The position numbers and the translations under genes were made by a program. Of a stretch of 64,000 nt of DNA, positions 17,274 to 27,941 are shown piece by piece. The stretch spans positions 1-64,000 of the forward strand of contig DATIXX010000074.1 of NCBI GenBank assembly GCA_035518095.1, read 5' to 3'. The notes under the pieces are model-generated. The model was not told where the DNA came from. It worked only from the letters and a program-made list of their open reading frames with translations, and did no database searches. The number at the start of each line of letters is the position of its first letter. The stretch's first letter is position 1. Source of the DNA: Burkholderiales bacterium. GTDB lineage: Bacteria; Pseudomonadota; Gammaproteobacteria; Burkholderiales; JAHFRG01.

Positions 17274-18338
17274 ATGAAAATTGCAGTTTTGCCGGGCGAC
17301 GGTATCGGCCCAGAAATCATGACCCAGGCGGTTAAGGTACTGCGGCGGCTGGCGCGTCAAGGCCTGAATTTCGAGCTGGAATACGCACCGATCGGCGGCG
17401 CCGGATATGACGCATGCGGCGATCCTTTGCCGGAGGCCACGCTCAAGCTTGCGCGGCAGGCCGACGCCGTACTGCTGGGCGCAGTGGGAGGCTACGAATA
17501 TGACAAGCTGCCGCGCGATCGGCGACCCGAGCGGGGCTTGTTGCGCATCCGCAAGGAACTCGGGGTATTCGCAAATTTGCGGCCTGCGCAGGTTTATGCT
17601 GAACTTGCTTATGCCACCACATTAAAACCGGAGGTGGTGACCGGGCTCGATATCCTGATTTTGCGCGAGCTTACCGGCGATATTTATTTCGGCGAACCGC
17701 GCGGGCGCAGAGCCAATTCCAAAGGCGAGCGCGAGGGGTTCGACACCATGTCGTACTCGGAATCCGAAATCCGCCGCATTGCTCGTGTGGGATTCGATAT
17801 TGCAAGAAAGCGCCGCCACAAGCTTTGTTCTGTCGATAAGGCCAACGTGCTGGAGACCAGCCAGTTATGGCGCGAAGTCGTAAGCGAAGTAGCAACAGAC
17901 TATCCGGATATCGCACTTACGCACATGTACGTGGACAATGCGGCGATGCAACTGGTGCGGGAACCGAAACAGTTTGATGTGATATTAACCGGAAATTTAT
18001 TCGGGGACATACTGTCCGACCAAGCCTCGATGCTAACGGGCTCAATCGGCATGTTGCCTTCGGCCTCGCTAGATGAGGACAACAAAGGCTTGTATGAGCC
18101 CATACACGGTTCGGCACCGGACATCGCGGGCAGGAATATTGCCAATCCGCTGGCGACGATCCTCTCCGTGGCGATGATGCTGCGTTATACTTGCAATCTG
18201 GAGCAAGCGGCACAGCGCATCGAACAGGCAGTGAAAAAAGTGCTTGCGAAAGGCTTGCGCACGGCGGATATTTTCCAGGACGGCATGCGCAAAGTGAACA
18301 CCGAAGAGATGGGCGATGCGGTGGTGAATGCCATTTAA
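17274..18338 (+). CDS. leuB: 3-isopropylmalate dehydrogenase
   Basis: NAD-dependent oxidative decarboxylation of 3-isopropylmalate to 2-ketoisocaproate (354 aa). GDGIGPE at the N-terminus, [17 protein letters not shown], the metal-binding Asp-rich segment [19 protein letters not shown], and [19 protein letters not shown] identify LeuB rather than isocitrate or tartrate dehydrogenases. It completes the leuCDB set; leuA is not in the window. asd starts 25 bases downstream. Confidence 0.98.
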   Translation: MKIAVLPGDGIGPEIMTQAVKVLRRLARQGLNFELEYAPIGGAGYDACGDPLPEATLKLARQADAVLLGAVGGYEYDKLPRDRRPERGLLRIRKELGVFANLRPAQVYAELAYATTLKPEVVTGLDILILRELTGDIYFGEPRGRRANSKGEREGFDTMSYSESEIRRIARVGFDIARKRRHKLCSVDKANVLETSQLWREVVSEVATDYPDIALTHMYVDNAAMQLVREPKQFDVILTGNLFGDILSDQASMLTGSIGMLPSASLDEDNKGLYEPIHGSAPDIAGRNIANPLATILSVAMMLRYTCNLEQAAQRIEQAVKKVLAKGLRTADIFQDGMRKVNTEEMGDAVVNAI

Positions 18339-18363
18339 GTTTAGGTGAACTGAAAGAGACTGA

Positions 18364-19428
18364 ATGAACAAAAAATACGATGTTTGCGTGCTGGGCGCGA
18401 CCGGAGCAGTCGGCGAGGCGATGATCTCGATTCTTGAGGAACGGGATTTCCCGGTGGGCAAACTTTACCCTCTTGCCTCATCGCGTTCTGCCGGGAGTGA
18501 GGTGAGATTCAAGGGGCGTGATCTGAAAGTCGAAGATGTAGCTAATTTCGATTTTTCGAAAGCACAAATTGGATTGTTTTCCGCCGGCAGCGGCGTTTCA
18601 GCGGAATATGCGCCGAAAGCCGCGGCCGCTGGCTGTGTGGTCATAGACAATACCGCACAATTTCGCTATGAAAAAGACGTCCCGCTCGTGGTGCCGGAAG
18701 TAAATCCGCACGCCATTTCCGAGTACGGAAACCGGGGCATCATCGCCAATCCCAATTGTTCGACTATCCAGATGGTGGTGGTGCTGAAACCCATTTATGA
18801 CGCGGTGGGCATAGAGCGTATTAATGTGGCTACTTACCAAGCGGTATCCGGCACCGGCAAGGAAGCGATAGAAGAACTGGCAGAACAAACCCGTGCGCTG
18901 TTCAACCACAAGGATATCGTGTGCGAAGTCTACCCTAAGCAAATTGCGTTTAACGTGCTGCCGCATATTGACGTCTTCCTGGACAATGGCTACACGAAAG
19001 AAGAGATGAAAATGGTATGGGAGACTCGTAAGATCCTGGGCGACGATTCGATTCGGATTAACCCTACCACCGTGCGGGTGCCGGTGTTCTACGGTCATTC
19101 CGAGGCGGTTCATATCGAGACCCGTAACAAAATCTCGGCGCCAGCAGCGGTCGCTTTGCTCAAAAAGGCGCCCGGCGTGCTGGTCATGGATGAGCGCAAG
19201 CCCGGCGGCTATCCCACCCCGGCGCTGGAAGCGACAGGACGGGACGCAGTCTACGTCGGGCGTATTCGCGAGGACATTTCGCACCCTCACGGCCTGGATT
19301 TGTGGGTGGTGTCGGACAATGTGCGCAAGGGGGCCGCGCTAAATAGCGTGCAAATTGCGGAAATTTTGATTGAAAAATATCTGGATCCAGCCATAATGAT
19401 AAGAGGCAAGTTGAGCTTGCATCTCTAA
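18364..19428 (+). CDS. asd: Aspartate-semialdehyde dehydrogenase
   Basis: Reduces aspartyl phosphate to the semialdehyde, the branch point to lysine, threonine and methionine (354 aa). It has the GATGAVGEAM NADP loop at residues 10-19, catalytic Cys in NPNCST, and the YQAVSGTGKEA segment. The tail after EILIEKYL is about a dozen residues longer than I expect for the family. In the window it connects functionally to dapB (lysine) and metZ (methionine). Placement between leuB and fimV is usual for betaproteobacteria. Confidence 0.97.
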   Translation: MNKKYDVCVLGATGAVGEAMISILEERDFPVGKLYPLASSRSAGSEVRFKGRDLKVEDVANFDFSKAQIGLFSAGSGVSAEYAPKAAAAGCVVIDNTAQFRYEKDVPLVVPEVNPHAISEYGNRGIIANPNCSTIQMVVVLKPIYDAVGIERINVATYQAVSGTGKEAIEELAEQTRALFNHKDIVCEVYPKQIAFNVLPHIDVFLDNGYTKEEMKMVWETRKILGDDSIRINPTTVRVPVFYGHSEAVHIETRNKISAPAAVALLKKAPGVLVMDERKPGGYPTPALEATGRDAVYVGRIREDISHPHGLDLWVVSDNVRKGAALNSVQIAEILIEKYLDPAIMIRGKLSLHL

Positions 19429-19478
19429 CTACATGATGTTAATTTAATTACCCCCGAACAAAAGCATAGGGTGGGTTT

Positions 19479-22118
19479 GTGGGCAAATCTAGGCACTTAG
19501 CTTGGTTAGTGGTTGCTGCATTATTATTCGTATCGCCTTGGGCGGCGAAAGCTACCGGGCTGGGCAAGCTCACCGTGAAATCCAACCTGGGCGAGCCGCT
19601 TTCGGCTGAAGTCGACCTTCTGGGCGTGGAAAAGTCGGATATCAGTTCACTGGCGGCGAAACTCGCCCCGTCTGATGCTTTTGCGCAGGCCAATATTCAA
19701 TATGTTTCCGCGCTATCTAACATCAAATTCAGCGTTGAGAAAAGGCCGGACGGGCAGCCGTATCTTAAGCTTACAACGCTGCAGCCGGTCAACGAACCGT
19801 TCCTCGACTTTTTGATTGAACTTAGCTGGTCGTCTGGCCGCTTGGTAAAAGAATATACGGTTCTACTCGATCCGCCGGGTTTCACGCCCATAGCGACGAC
19901 GGCGCCCATTGCGGCGCCAGAAACGAAACCAGCGCCTGCCTCGACCGAGATGGCGAAACCCGAGCAGGCTGGCGCTCCGGCCGAGGAGAAACCGGGTGCT
20001 GAAGCAACCACTGCGGCGGCCGCACCTTCGGTAGCTACACCCGAAGCAACGCCAGAAGCGGCACCCGAGGCTGCTGCGCCAGAGGCACCGGCACCTGAAG
20101 CACAAGCAGCTGAAGCACCAGCATCTGAAGCACCAGCACCCGAGGAAGAAGCGGCTGCTCCCGAGCAGCCCCAGACCTACGGTCCGGTAAAGCGCGGCGA
20201 GACGCTGCACAAGATTGCCGAAAGCCTCAAGCCATCCGACTACACTCTTGACCAGGTGTTGATAGGGCTATTCCGTTCCAACAAAAAAGCGTTCATGGGG
20301 AACAACATGAACCGCTTGAAAACGGGTCCTATCCTGCACGTACCGGAAAGTAGCGAATTATCGACGATAGATCCGAACCAGGCGGTCAAAGAAGTCAAGA
20401 TCCAAGCCCGCGACTGGAACGCTTATCGGCAGCAACTTGCAGAAGCCGCAGGCCTAGCAGCTCCGGCCGAAAGCGCTACCCAGAGCGCGACGGGCAAAAT
20501 TACCACCAAGGTCGCCGAGCAGCCCACGCCCCAGGAGCCGGCCAAAGAAGTCTTGAAACTTTCCAAGGGCGAGCCTCCGGCCGGAAAACCCGGCGGGACC
20601 GGCGGTAAAGCATTGCAGGACCGCATTCACAGCCTTGAAGAAGAAGCTGTAGCCAGGGAAAAAGCAATCAAGGAAGCAAACGAGCGCATCGCGCTTCTCG
20701 AGAAAAACATTCAAGACATGCAGCGTCTTTTGGAAGTCAAGAACCAGAACCTGGCAGAACTGCAAAAACAGGCAGTCGCCGCCAAGGCACCACAACCCCC
20801 GGCACAGCCTGCCGCCGCCCCCAAGCCTGCCCAAGTCAAGACACCCGAAATGAAAGCAGCGGAGGCCAAGAAACCTGAGCATAAACCGGCTGTAGTTGCT
20901 CAAACCAAGCCTCCGATGGCGCCTAAGCCCGTTGACAAAGCCAAGCCTACGCCCCAGTCCGAAACGTCCCTGCTGGATGATGTGCTCGGCAACCCGCTGT
21001 ATCTAGGTGGAGGCGCAGGAGCGGTAATCTTGCTACTTGGACTCGGCTACATGGCCGTGAGAAAAAAAAAATTATTGACCAGTCCTGAAGAAGAGATTGT
21101 TGACGAGGGAAGCCTAAAAGCCAACACGGTCTTTGGTAATACCGAAGGCGGTGTGATGGTCAACACCGGCGAAACCTCGGTAATCAGCGATATAGCCGGC
21201 AAGAGCGGTGCGGTCGCTACTGATGACGTGGATCCGGTCGCTGAAGCAGAGGTCTACATTGCGTACGGGCGCGACACTCAAGCCGAAGAAATCCTCAAAG
21301 AAGCGCTGAAAAAAAATCCCGGTCACAACAGTATCCGCTTAAAATTGCTGGAAATTTACGCTGCGCGTAAAAACTTGCCGGTATTCGAAGCGCTTGCACG
21401 CGAACTGCATGCGGCAACGGGCGGCACTGGGTCAATCTGGGACAGAGTCGCGCAGCTAGGCTACGCGCTTAATCCGGACAATCCCTTGTATGAGTCTGCG
21501 AAATCCGCCGGCGTAGAAACGCCGGCGGCCAGGCTGCATACGAGACCGCCGGAAATGGATTTCAATATTGCTCTTCCTGTCACTTCCGCGGAACAATTGA
21601 ACGCCGATATCGGGATGGAAAGCAATGTGCCCGGCGCGGAGAAAACGTTTACCAGCTTCGATTTTGAAGTTCCTTCAGCCGAAGCTCCGGAACGAACGCC
21701 TGATTTGGCTGTAGAAAGCGAAAAGGTTGCGAGTGGAATGGATTTCAATTTGGGCACGCATCCTGGAGTGGGCGAAGCGGCTAAAGCCGCGACCGCAAGT
21801 GAAACGCCGCTGGATATGATCAGTTTTAATTTTGAGCCCTCGGCGCCTGCTCCAACGCCCTCGCCGCCTCCGGAAGACAAGGCGATTCAAATTGATCTTT
21901 CAGGAATCAGCCTTACTCTCGATACACCCACAGGCTCAGCCGCGGAACAACCAGCGAAAGATCAGCATTGGTACGAGGTACAGTCCAAGTTCGATCTCGC
22001 CAAGGCTTATCAGGAAATGGGCGACAAGGAAGGTGCACGCGAAATACTGCAGGAAGTGGTCCGCGAAGGAGATGCTTCGCAGCAGGAGCAAGCCAGAAAC
22101 CTGCTCGGAAACCTCTAA
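19479..22118 (+). CDS. fimV: FimV-type inner-membrane peptidoglycan-binding protein
   Basis: Polar-landmark protein of the FimV/TspA family, linked to type IV pili and cell-pole organisation (879 aa). From a GTG start: signal peptide (residues 1-25), periplasmic FimV N-domain, an Ala/Pro/Glu-rich linker (about 141-230), a LysM domain (about 233-290), a coiled coil (about 378-435), one TM helix (about 507-528) followed by RKKK, and a cytoplasmic TPR-like part with the conserved FimV C-terminal helix (FDLAKAYQEMGDKEGAREIL). The low-complexity linker is normal for the family. truA follows. Confidence 0.95.
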   Translation: MGKSRHLAWLVVAALLFVSPWAAKATGLGKLTVKSNLGEPLSAEVDLLGVEKSDISSLAAKLAPSDAFAQANIQYVSALSNIKFSVEKRPDGQPYLKLTTLQPVNEPFLDFLIELSWSSGRLVKEYTVLLDPPGFTPIATTAPIAAPETKPAPASTEMAKPEQAGAPAEEKPGAEATTAAAAPSVATPEATPEAAPEAAAPEAPAPEAQAAEAPASEAPAPEEEAAAPEQPQTYGPVKRGETLHKIAESLKPSDYTLDQVLIGLFRSNKKAFMGNNMNRLKTGPILHVPESSELSTIDPNQAVKEVKIQARDWNAYRQQLAEAAGLAAPAESATQSATGKITTKVAEQPTPQEPAKEVLKLSKGEPPAGKPGGTGGKALQDRIHSLEEEAVAREKAIKEANERIALLEKNIQDMQRLLEVKNQNLAELQKQAVAAKAPQPPAQPAAAPKPAQVKTPEMKAAEAKKPEHKPAVVAQTKPPMAPKPVDKAKPTPQSETSLLDDVLGNPLYLGGGAGAVILLLGLGYMAVRKKKLLTSPEEEIVDEGSLKANTVFGNTEGGVMVNTGETSVISDIAGKSGAVATDDVDPVAEAEVYIAYGRDTQAEEILKEALKKNPGHNSIRLKLLEIYAARKNLPVFEALARELHAATGGTGSIWDRVAQLGYALNPDNPLYESAKSAGVETPAARLHTRPPEMDFNIALPVTSAEQLNADIGMESNVPGAEKTFTSFDFEVPSAEAPERTPDLAVESEKVASGMDFNLGTHPGVGEAAKAATASETPLDMISFNFEPSAPAPTPSPPPEDKAIQIDLSGISLTLDTPTGSAAEQPAKDQHWYEVQSKFDLAKAYQEMGDKEGAREILQEVVREGDASQQEQARNLLGNL

Positions 22119-22262
22119 CGTCGCGTTCCGGGTTTGTCCGCAACACCCCCAGGTATTTGCCCTTGTGAATGAAAGCCCGCGTGCAGCGACATACCGCAAT
22201 GACTTTAAATGATAAGTATTCGGCCGAGCCGTGAATTTTCCTTAGTGATGCGACCGGATTAG

Positions 22263-23048
22263 ATGGCGAGAATTGCGCTCGGGTTGGAATACAATGGCGC
22301 TGCTTTCTGTGGCTGGCAAACGCAGACTGGCGGTGGCGCCATTCAGGACGTCGTCGAGGCCGCGCTGGCGCAAATCGCCGGCGAGAAGGTTACAGTCATA
22401 GCAGCGGGGCGTACCGATGCCGGCGTTCACGCCTTGGCACAGGTGGCGCATTTTGACAGCCGGACCCAACGTCCCCAATCAGCCTGGGTGCGAGGCGTAA
22501 ACGCGCTTCTGCCGCCGCAGGTTGCCGTAGTCTGGGCACACGTGGTCGCCGACGATTTTCACGCACGCTTTAGCGCCGTCGAGCGCTGTTACCGCTACTT
22601 GCTGCTGAATACCGCGGTGCGTCCGGCACTCTATCAAGGCCAAGTCGGCTGGTTTCATCAGCAGCTCGATGTAGGGGCCATGCGCGAATCTGCAACGTTA
22701 TTGGTGGGTAAGCACGATTTCAGCGCATTTCGTGCCGCCGAGTGTCGCGCGCCTACGCCGGAGAAGGAATTACGCAGGGTCGAGATTACAAGACTGAAGG
22801 ATCTGATCATGTTTGAATTCTGCGCAGATGCTTTTCTCCATCACATGGTACGCAACATCGTCGGTTGCTTGGTGTATGTGGGAAGCGGCAAACGCGCAGT
22901 ACCATGGCTCGGCGAAGTTTTGCAAAGCAGAGACAGACGCCGCGCGGCGCCGACTTTCAGCGCTGCCGGCCTTTATCTGTCGGGTGTGAGTTACAGCCCG
23001 AGGTGGCGCATAGCCAATTTTAATCGTAACATGCTGCTTTTTCCGTAA
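22263..23048 (+). CDS. truA: tRNA pseudouridine(38-40) synthase
   Basis: Makes pseudouridine at positions 38-40 of the tRNA anticodon stem (261 aa). The catalytic aspartate is D52 in GRTDAGVHA. LEYNGAAFCGWQ at the start, RYLL and FLHHMVRNIVG further on are standard TruA motifs. It sits between fimV and trpF, a conserved neighbourhood. No strong ribosome binding site is visible before the ATG at 22263. Confidence 0.97.
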   Translation: MARIALGLEYNGAAFCGWQTQTGGGAIQDVVEAALAQIAGEKVTVIAAGRTDAGVHALAQVAHFDSRTQRPQSAWVRGVNALLPPQVAVVWAHVVADDFHARFSAVERCYRYLLLNTAVRPALYQGQVGWFHQQLDVGAMRESATLLVGKHDFSAFRAAECRAPTPEKELRRVEITRLKDLIMFEFCADAFLHHMVRNIVGCLVYVGSGKRAVPWLGEVLQSRDRRRAAPTFSAAGLYLSGVSYSPRWRIANFNRNMLLFP

Positions 23049-23067
23049 AACCCCCGGCCCGAAGTTG

Positions 23068-23691
23068 ATGACTATCCGAATCAAAATTTGCGGCATCACG
23101 CGCAGGCGCGATGCATTGGCGGCCGCCGAGCTGGGCGCACATGCCATTGGTCTTATGTTTTATAAAGGCAGCCCGCGTTTTGTCGCTCCGGATAAAGCAC
23201 GCGAAGTGATTGACGGGTTGCCGCCTTTTGTCACGGGTGTGGGTGTGTTTGTCAATCCCGATGAACAACAGGTGCGAGCGGTCCTGGGCACAGTGCACCT
23301 TGAATTACTACAGTTTCACGGCGATGAATCAGCCGAATTCTGCGCAAAATTCGGCGTGCCATATATCAAAGCAATCCGAGTCAAGAAGGACTTGGATTTG
23401 CTACAATACGCATCCCGCTATGGCGATGCAAAAGGGTTGCTGCTGGATACGCACAGCGACAAAGGTTACGGCGGCACCGGAGAAGCTTTTGATTGGGCCT
23501 TGATCCCGAACGACCTGGGTTTGCCGATCATTCTTTCGGGCGGGCTAACCGCTGAAAACGTGGCGCGCGCGATCAGGCGGGCGCGACCTTGGGCGGTGGA
23601 CGTATCGAGCAGCGTGGAGTCGGAAAAAGGAATCAAGGATGCGGGCAAAATCGCCGCGTTCATAAAAGAGGCGCGCGATGCAGATGTATGA
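23068..23691 (+). CDS. trpF: Phosphoribosylanthranilate isomerase
   Basis: Amadori rearrangement step of tryptophan synthesis (207 aa, TIM barrel). The catalytic Cys is C8 in [31 protein letters not shown] and [10 protein letters not shown] follow in order, with the phosphate site at VDVSSSVES. The ATG at 23068 is used rather than the adjacent in-frame TTG at 23065. Its end overlaps trpB by 14 bases, pointing to translational coupling. trpF-trpB-trpA are grouped; trpE, G, D and C are not in the window. Confidence 0.97.
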   Translation: MTIRIKICGITRRRDALAAAELGAHAIGLMFYKGSPRFVAPDKAREVIDGLPPFVTGVGVFVNPDEQQVRAVLGTVHLELLQFHGDESAEFCAKFGVPYIKAIRVKKDLDLLQYASRYGDAKGLLLDTHSDKGYGGTGEAFDWALIPNDLGLPIILSGGLTAENVARAIRRARPWAVDVSSSVESEKGIKDAGKIAAFIKEARDADV

Positions 23692-24877
23692 TCTTCCCGA
23701 TGACAAAGGCCATTTCGGCAAGTACGGCGGCGTGTTTGTTGCGGAAACGCTGATCAATGCGCTAGACGAGCTGCGCCAAGCTTACCGGCGTTACCGCAGC
23801 GACCCGGAATTTGAGGCCGAATTGGCATATGAGCTCAAGCATTATGTCGGCCGGCCGAGCCCGATTTACCACGCCAAACGCTTGTCGCAGCAGGTCGGCG
23901 GCGCGCAAATCCTGCTAAAACGCGAGGATCTCAACCATACGGGCGCGCACAAAATCAACAATACCATGGGACAGGGGCTTCTGGCGCGCCGCATGGGCAA
24001 GCCGCGCGTGATAGCAGAAACAGGCGCCGGCATGCACGGGGTCGCAGCAGCCACCGTCGCAGCACGCTTCGGCATGGAATGCGTCGTGTACATGGGGGCG
24101 GAAGACATCAAGCGCCAAGCCACGAACGTCTACCGGATGAAGCTCTTAGGCGCCAGCGTTACGCCGGTGGAGTCCGGTTCGAAAACGCTCAAGGATGCGC
24201 TTAACGAAGCAATGCGCGACTGGGTTACTCATGTCGAAAATACCTATTACATCATTGGTTCCGTGGCGGGACCCCATCCGTATCCGATGATGGTACGGGA
24301 TTTCCAGTCGGTCATCGGGCGCGAGGCGAAGACCCAGATGTTGGAAATGTTCGGGCGCCAGCCGGATGCGTTAATCGCCTGCGTTGGCGGAGGCTCCAAC
24401 GCCATAGGCCTGTTTTATCCTTTCATCGAGGAAGAAAAAGTGCGCTTGATTGGTGTAGAGGCCGGAGGCATGGGCATTGCGACAGGCAAGCACGCAGCAA
24501 CGCTTTGCGTGGGCAAGCCCGGCGTTCTGCACGGCAGCCGCAGTTATCTCATGCAGGATGAAAACGGTCAGATTCAAGAAACCCATTCGATTTCTGCAGG
24601 GCTTGATTACCCTGGGGTCGGACCCGAACACGCTTGGCTTAAGGATAGCGGGCGCGCTGAATATGTAAGCGTCACCGACGCCGAGGCGCTGAAAGCGTTC
24701 CATAATCTGTGCCAGCTCGAAGGTATCATTCCGGCGCTGGAATCCGCCCATGCGCTGGCATATGCCGCAAACATCGCCGCTGATATGGGTAAAGACAAAC
24801 TGCTTCTGGTAAATCTTTCCGGGCGCGGTGACAAGGACATGAATACCGTGGCCAATTTGTCCGGCATCAAGTTCTGA
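23678..24877 (+). CDS. trpB: Tryptophan synthase beta chain
   Basis: PLP enzyme condensing indole with serine (399 aa). PLP lysine is K92 in [23 protein letters not shown], the GGGSNA phosphate loop and the [13 protein letters not shown] segment are present. Two possible starts exist (ATG 23678 and ATG 23684), both inside the trpF coding end. trpA follows after ten bases. Confidence 0.98.
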   Translation: MQMYDLPDDKGHFGKYGGVFVAETLINALDELRQAYRRYRSDPEFEAELAYELKHYVGRPSPIYHAKRLSQQVGGAQILLKREDLNHTGAHKINNTMGQGLLARRMGKPRVIAETGAGMHGVAAATVAARFGMECVVYMGAEDIKRQATNVYRMKLLGASVTPVESGSKTLKDALNEAMRDWVTHVENTYYIIGSVAGPHPYPMMVRDFQSVIGREAKTQMLEMFGRQPDALIACVGGGSNAIGLFYPFIEEEKVRLIGVEAGGMGIATGKHAATLCVGKPGVLHGSRSYLMQDENGQIQETHSISAGLDYPGVGPEHAWLKDSGRAEYVSVTDAEALKAFHNLCQLEGIIPALESAHALAYAANIAADMGKDKLLLVNLSGRGDKDMNTVANLSGIKF

Positions 24878-24887
24878 AGAGTTAATC

Positions 24888-25688
24888 ATGTCGCGCATCG
24901 CGGCCACTTTCAGCCAACTGCAACAGCACGGAAAAAAGGCATTGATTCCGTTTATCACTGCGGGCGACCCAGAGCCGACAATGACACTCGGGCTCATGTA
25001 TGCCTTGGTAAAAGGTGGAGCGGACATCATTGAGCTTGGCGTGCCGTTTTCCGATCCAATGGCGGATGGGCCGACCATTCAGCGGTCATCCGAACGGGCA
25101 TTGAAACACGGCATCAACTTAACGCAGATACTCGGCCTGGTGGCCGAATTCCGTAAAACCAACCGCAGCACTCCGGTGGTGTTGATGGGTTATGCCAATC
25201 CTATTGAAGCCTTGGGTTATCAAGAGTTCGTCGATATGGCCGAAGCTAGCGGCGTGGACGGAGTACTGGTTGTGGATTATCCTCCTGAAGAGAGCGTCGA
25301 GTTGGCCCGCCATCTCGAGCGCCACCATATTGATGGGATTTATCTGCTTTCTCCCACAACTGATGAAACGCGAATTGAGCAGGTGGCTAAACTCTCCCGA
25401 GGTTATATATATTATGTCTCATTAAAAGGCGTGACCGGGGCCAGGAATCTTGATCTGAGCGATGTGGCGAAAAAGTTGCCGCAAATTCGCGCGCGGACCA
25501 AGCTGCCGGTAGGCGTAGGCTTCGGCATCCGCGACGCGCAAACAGCAAAAGAGGTGGCAGGACTGGCCGACGCTGTGGTAGTCGGAAGTCGCATTGTGGA
25601 AGAAGTTGAAAATTCCGCCGGGCAGGACGTATTGAACAGAGTTTCTGCCCTCGTCAAAGACTTGCGCCAAGCTATAGACCAACGCTAA
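24888..25688 (+). CDS. trpA: Tryptophan synthase alpha chain
   Basis: Cleaves indole-3-glycerol phosphate to indole, which channels to TrpB (266 aa). Catalytic residues fall exactly at the Salmonella positions, E49 and D60, in IELGVPFSDPMADGP. The GVTGAR loop and VGFGIRDAQ phosphate-site region are intact. accD starts 18 bases downstream, as in many proteobacteria. Confidence 0.98.
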   Translation: MSRIAATFSQLQQHGKKALIPFITAGDPEPTMTLGLMYALVKGGADIIELGVPFSDPMADGPTIQRSSERALKHGINLTQILGLVAEFRKTNRSTPVVLMGYANPIEALGYQEFVDMAEASGVDGVLVVDYPPEESVELARHLERHHIDGIYLLSPTTDETRIEQVAKLSRGYIYYVSLKGVTGARNLDLSDVAKKLPQIRARTKLPVGVGFGIRDAQTAKEVAGLADAVVVGSRIVEEVENSAGQDVLNRVSALVKDLRQAIDQR

Positions 25689-25706
25689 GCGGCCATAGGA
25701 CCACTG

Positions 25707-26576
25707 ATGAGCTGGCTTCAGAAACTGCTTCCCCCGAAAATCAAGCGCAACCTAACCGGGGCCAAGAAGACAGTCCCAGAGGGATTGTGGACCAAGTGTC
25801 CGATTTGCGAATCCGTGCTGTATCGCAGTGAGCTGGAAAATAATCTCAATGTCTGTCCCAAGTGCGGCCACCATAACCGCCTTTCGGCACGAGCGCGCCT
25901 GGACGCATTGCTGGACAGCGAGGGCCGCTATGAGATCGGCGTAGAGGTGACATCGGTAGATATCTTGAAATTCAAAGATGATATGCGCTACAACGAGCGC
26001 CTGGAATTTGCGCAAGCCGAAACGGAAGAGACCGAAGCGCTGGTGGTGATGCAAGGGAGCGTCAAAACCGTGCCGCTGATTGCAGCGGCGTTTGAATTCA
26101 AGTTTCTTGGCGGCTCGATGGGGTCGGCAGTAGGCGAGAGGTTTGTGCGAGGGGCGCAGCTCTGTGTCGAGCAGAATCTTCCAATGGTGTGTTTTTCTGC
26201 AAGCGGAGGCGCACGCATGCAGGAGGGATTACTATCGCTCATGCAAATGGCTAAAACTGCAGCCGCGCTCACCCAATTATCTTCGGCAAAGTTGCCCTTT
26301 ATTTCTGTACTGACCGATCCTACTATGGGCGGCGTGTCAGCGAGCTTTGCCATGCTCGGCGACATAATCATCGCCGAACCGGGAGCGTTGATCGGTTTTG
26401 CTGGCCCGCGCGTCATCGAGCAAACGGTTCGCGAAACGCTTCCGGAGGGGTTCCAGCGCGCCGAATTCCTGCTCGAGCATGGCGCAATCGATATGATCCT
26501 TGACCGCAGGCAAATGCGCGACAAGCTTGCCAACCTGATTACGCTGTTATTGCGGCAGCCCGCCATATCCGCGTGA
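25707..26576 (+). CDS. accD: Acetyl-CoA carboxylase carboxyltransferase subunit beta
   Basis: Beta half of the carboxyltransferase that makes malonyl-CoA (289 aa). A four-cysteine zinc ribbon (C31, C34, C50, C53) precedes the crotonase-fold domain, with SGGARMQEG and the [16 protein letters not shown] and [11 protein letters not shown] motifs. The order trpA-accD-folC is conserved in beta- and gammaproteobacteria. accA is not in the window. Confidence 0.98.
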   Translation: MSWLQKLLPPKIKRNLTGAKKTVPEGLWTKCPICESVLYRSELENNLNVCPKCGHHNRLSARARLDALLDSEGRYEIGVEVTSVDILKFKDDMRYNERLEFAQAETEETEALVVMQGSVKTVPLIAAAFEFKFLGGSMGSAVGERFVRGAQLCVEQNLPMVCFSASGGARMQEGLLSLMQMAKTAAALTQLSSAKLPFISVLTDPTMGGVSASFAMLGDIIIAEPGALIGFAGPRVIEQTVRETLPEGFQRAEFLLEHGAIDMILDRRQMRDKLANLITLLLRQPAISA

Positions 26577-26620
26577 GTCGGGCCACTTGATTCCCTCCAA
26601 TTCTCCGCCCCTATTCGTCT

Positions 26621-27913
26621 GTGAAACCGGAAATTCCCACTTCCAAACCGGCAATTCTGTCTGATTGGCTTGCCTATTTGGAAAGCCTCAACCCGCGGGC
26701 GATCTCGCTTGGTTTGGATCGTGTACTGCAAGTCAAGAACACGCTTCAGCTCGAACCCGAATTTCCCATCATTACCGTAAGTGGTACCAACGGCAAAGGA
26801 TCAACCTGCGCGTTCCTGGAGGCAATTTTGAAAATTGCGGGATACCGCGTCGGCTGCTACACCTCGCCCCATCTTCTCAGCTACAACGAGCGTGTGCGCA
26901 TTAATTGTATGCCCGTGGATGATCTGGCCTTGGTCCGCGTATTTCAGAAAATCGAAGCGGCGCGTCATGATATTCCGCTTACATATTTCGAGTACGGCAC
27001 TCTCGCGGCAATGTTGCTTTTCAGTGAAGCCGGGCTCGATGTCGCGATTCTGGAAGTGGGACTGGGCGGCAGACTCGATGCCGTCAATGCTTTCAATGCC
27101 GATTGTGCTGTGATTACCAGCATAGATTTTGACCATATGGATTATCTCGGCAATACCAGAGAGCAAATCGCTTTTGAAAAGGCTGGTATTTTCCGTCCGG
27201 GGAAGCCCGCAATATGTGCTGACGCGGATGTTCCCGACAGCCTTTCTAAACATGCAACAAGCATCGGCGCGCAATTGCTTCGCATCAATCGTGATTTTGA
27301 CTTTACTCCCGAAAAAAACCAGTGGCTATATCGGGGACCCAGCGGCAGCCGTCACGTACTGCCTTATCCGGCGTTGCGCGGCGCGTACCAGTTGCAAAAC
27401 GCCAGCGCTGCCTTGACAGTGCTGGACGCATTCAGAGACGCGCTTGCGGTAGGGATGGGGGAAATCAAGCGCGGATTGATGGAAGTGGAGCTGCCCGCGC
27501 GTTTCCAAGTACTTCCGGGGAGGCCCGCGGTGGTTCTGGATGTGGCGCACAACCCGCAAGCTGCAGCGGCGTTGTCGGCAAATCTCGGCAAAATGGAATG
27601 TCACGGAAATACGTTCGCCGTATTCGGCATGCTCAAAGACAAAGATATCGCCGGCGCGGCGCGGTTTCTGGTGCCGCAGGTGGACAGCTGGCTTATCGCG
27701 AGCATAGGTCGCGAGCGCCGCGGTGCGACGGCTTCTGATGTGGCGGAGGAATTACTGCGGGCGGGCGTGCCGCAAACGGCGATGTCGGGCTTTGCGAGCC
27801 CCGCTGAAGCTTATGATCAAGCCTGCAATTTGGCGACTGAAAATGATAGAATTATTGTTTTCGGCTCTTTCCATACCGTAGCCGGCGTGCTACGCAGGCG
27901 CAGCGGGGAGTAA
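26621..27913 (+). CDS. folC: Bifunctional dihydrofolate/folylpolyglutamate synthase
   Basis: Adds glutamate to dihydropteroate and extends polyglutamate tails on folates (430 aa). Mur-ligase fold: P-loop SGTNGKGSTCAFLE at residues 54-67, YTSPHLLSYNERVR, the LEVGLGGRLDAVNA loop, DFDHMDYLG, and DVAHNPQAA in the C-terminal domain. GTG start at 26621. With folP (62.5 kb) and folA it completes the visible folate set. A SPOR protein follows after 28 bases. Confidence 0.97.
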   Translation: MKPEIPTSKPAILSDWLAYLESLNPRAISLGLDRVLQVKNTLQLEPEFPIITVSGTNGKGSTCAFLEAILKIAGYRVGCYTSPHLLSYNERVRINCMPVDDLALVRVFQKIEAARHDIPLTYFEYGTLAAMLLFSEAGLDVAILEVGLGGRLDAVNAFNADCAVITSIDFDHMDYLGNTREQIAFEKAGIFRPGKPAICADADVPDSLSKHATSIGAQLLRINRDFDFTPEKNQWLYRGPSGSRHVLPYPALRGAYQLQNASAALTVLDAFRDALAVGMGEIKRGLMEVELPARFQVLPGRPAVVLDVAHNPQAAAALSANLGKMECHGNTFAVFGMLKDKDIAGAARFLVPQVDSWLIASIGRERRGATASDVAEELLRAGVPQTAMSGFASPAEAYDQACNLATENDRIIVFGSFHTVAGVLRRRSGE

Positions 27914-27941
27914 AACCCGGTGCCAAAAGGATTTTGCTTTT

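Noticed and set aside
19900-20170. Ala/Pro/Glu low-complexity tract in fimV as a novel repeat
   Set aside because: Such linkers are normal in FimV-family proteins.
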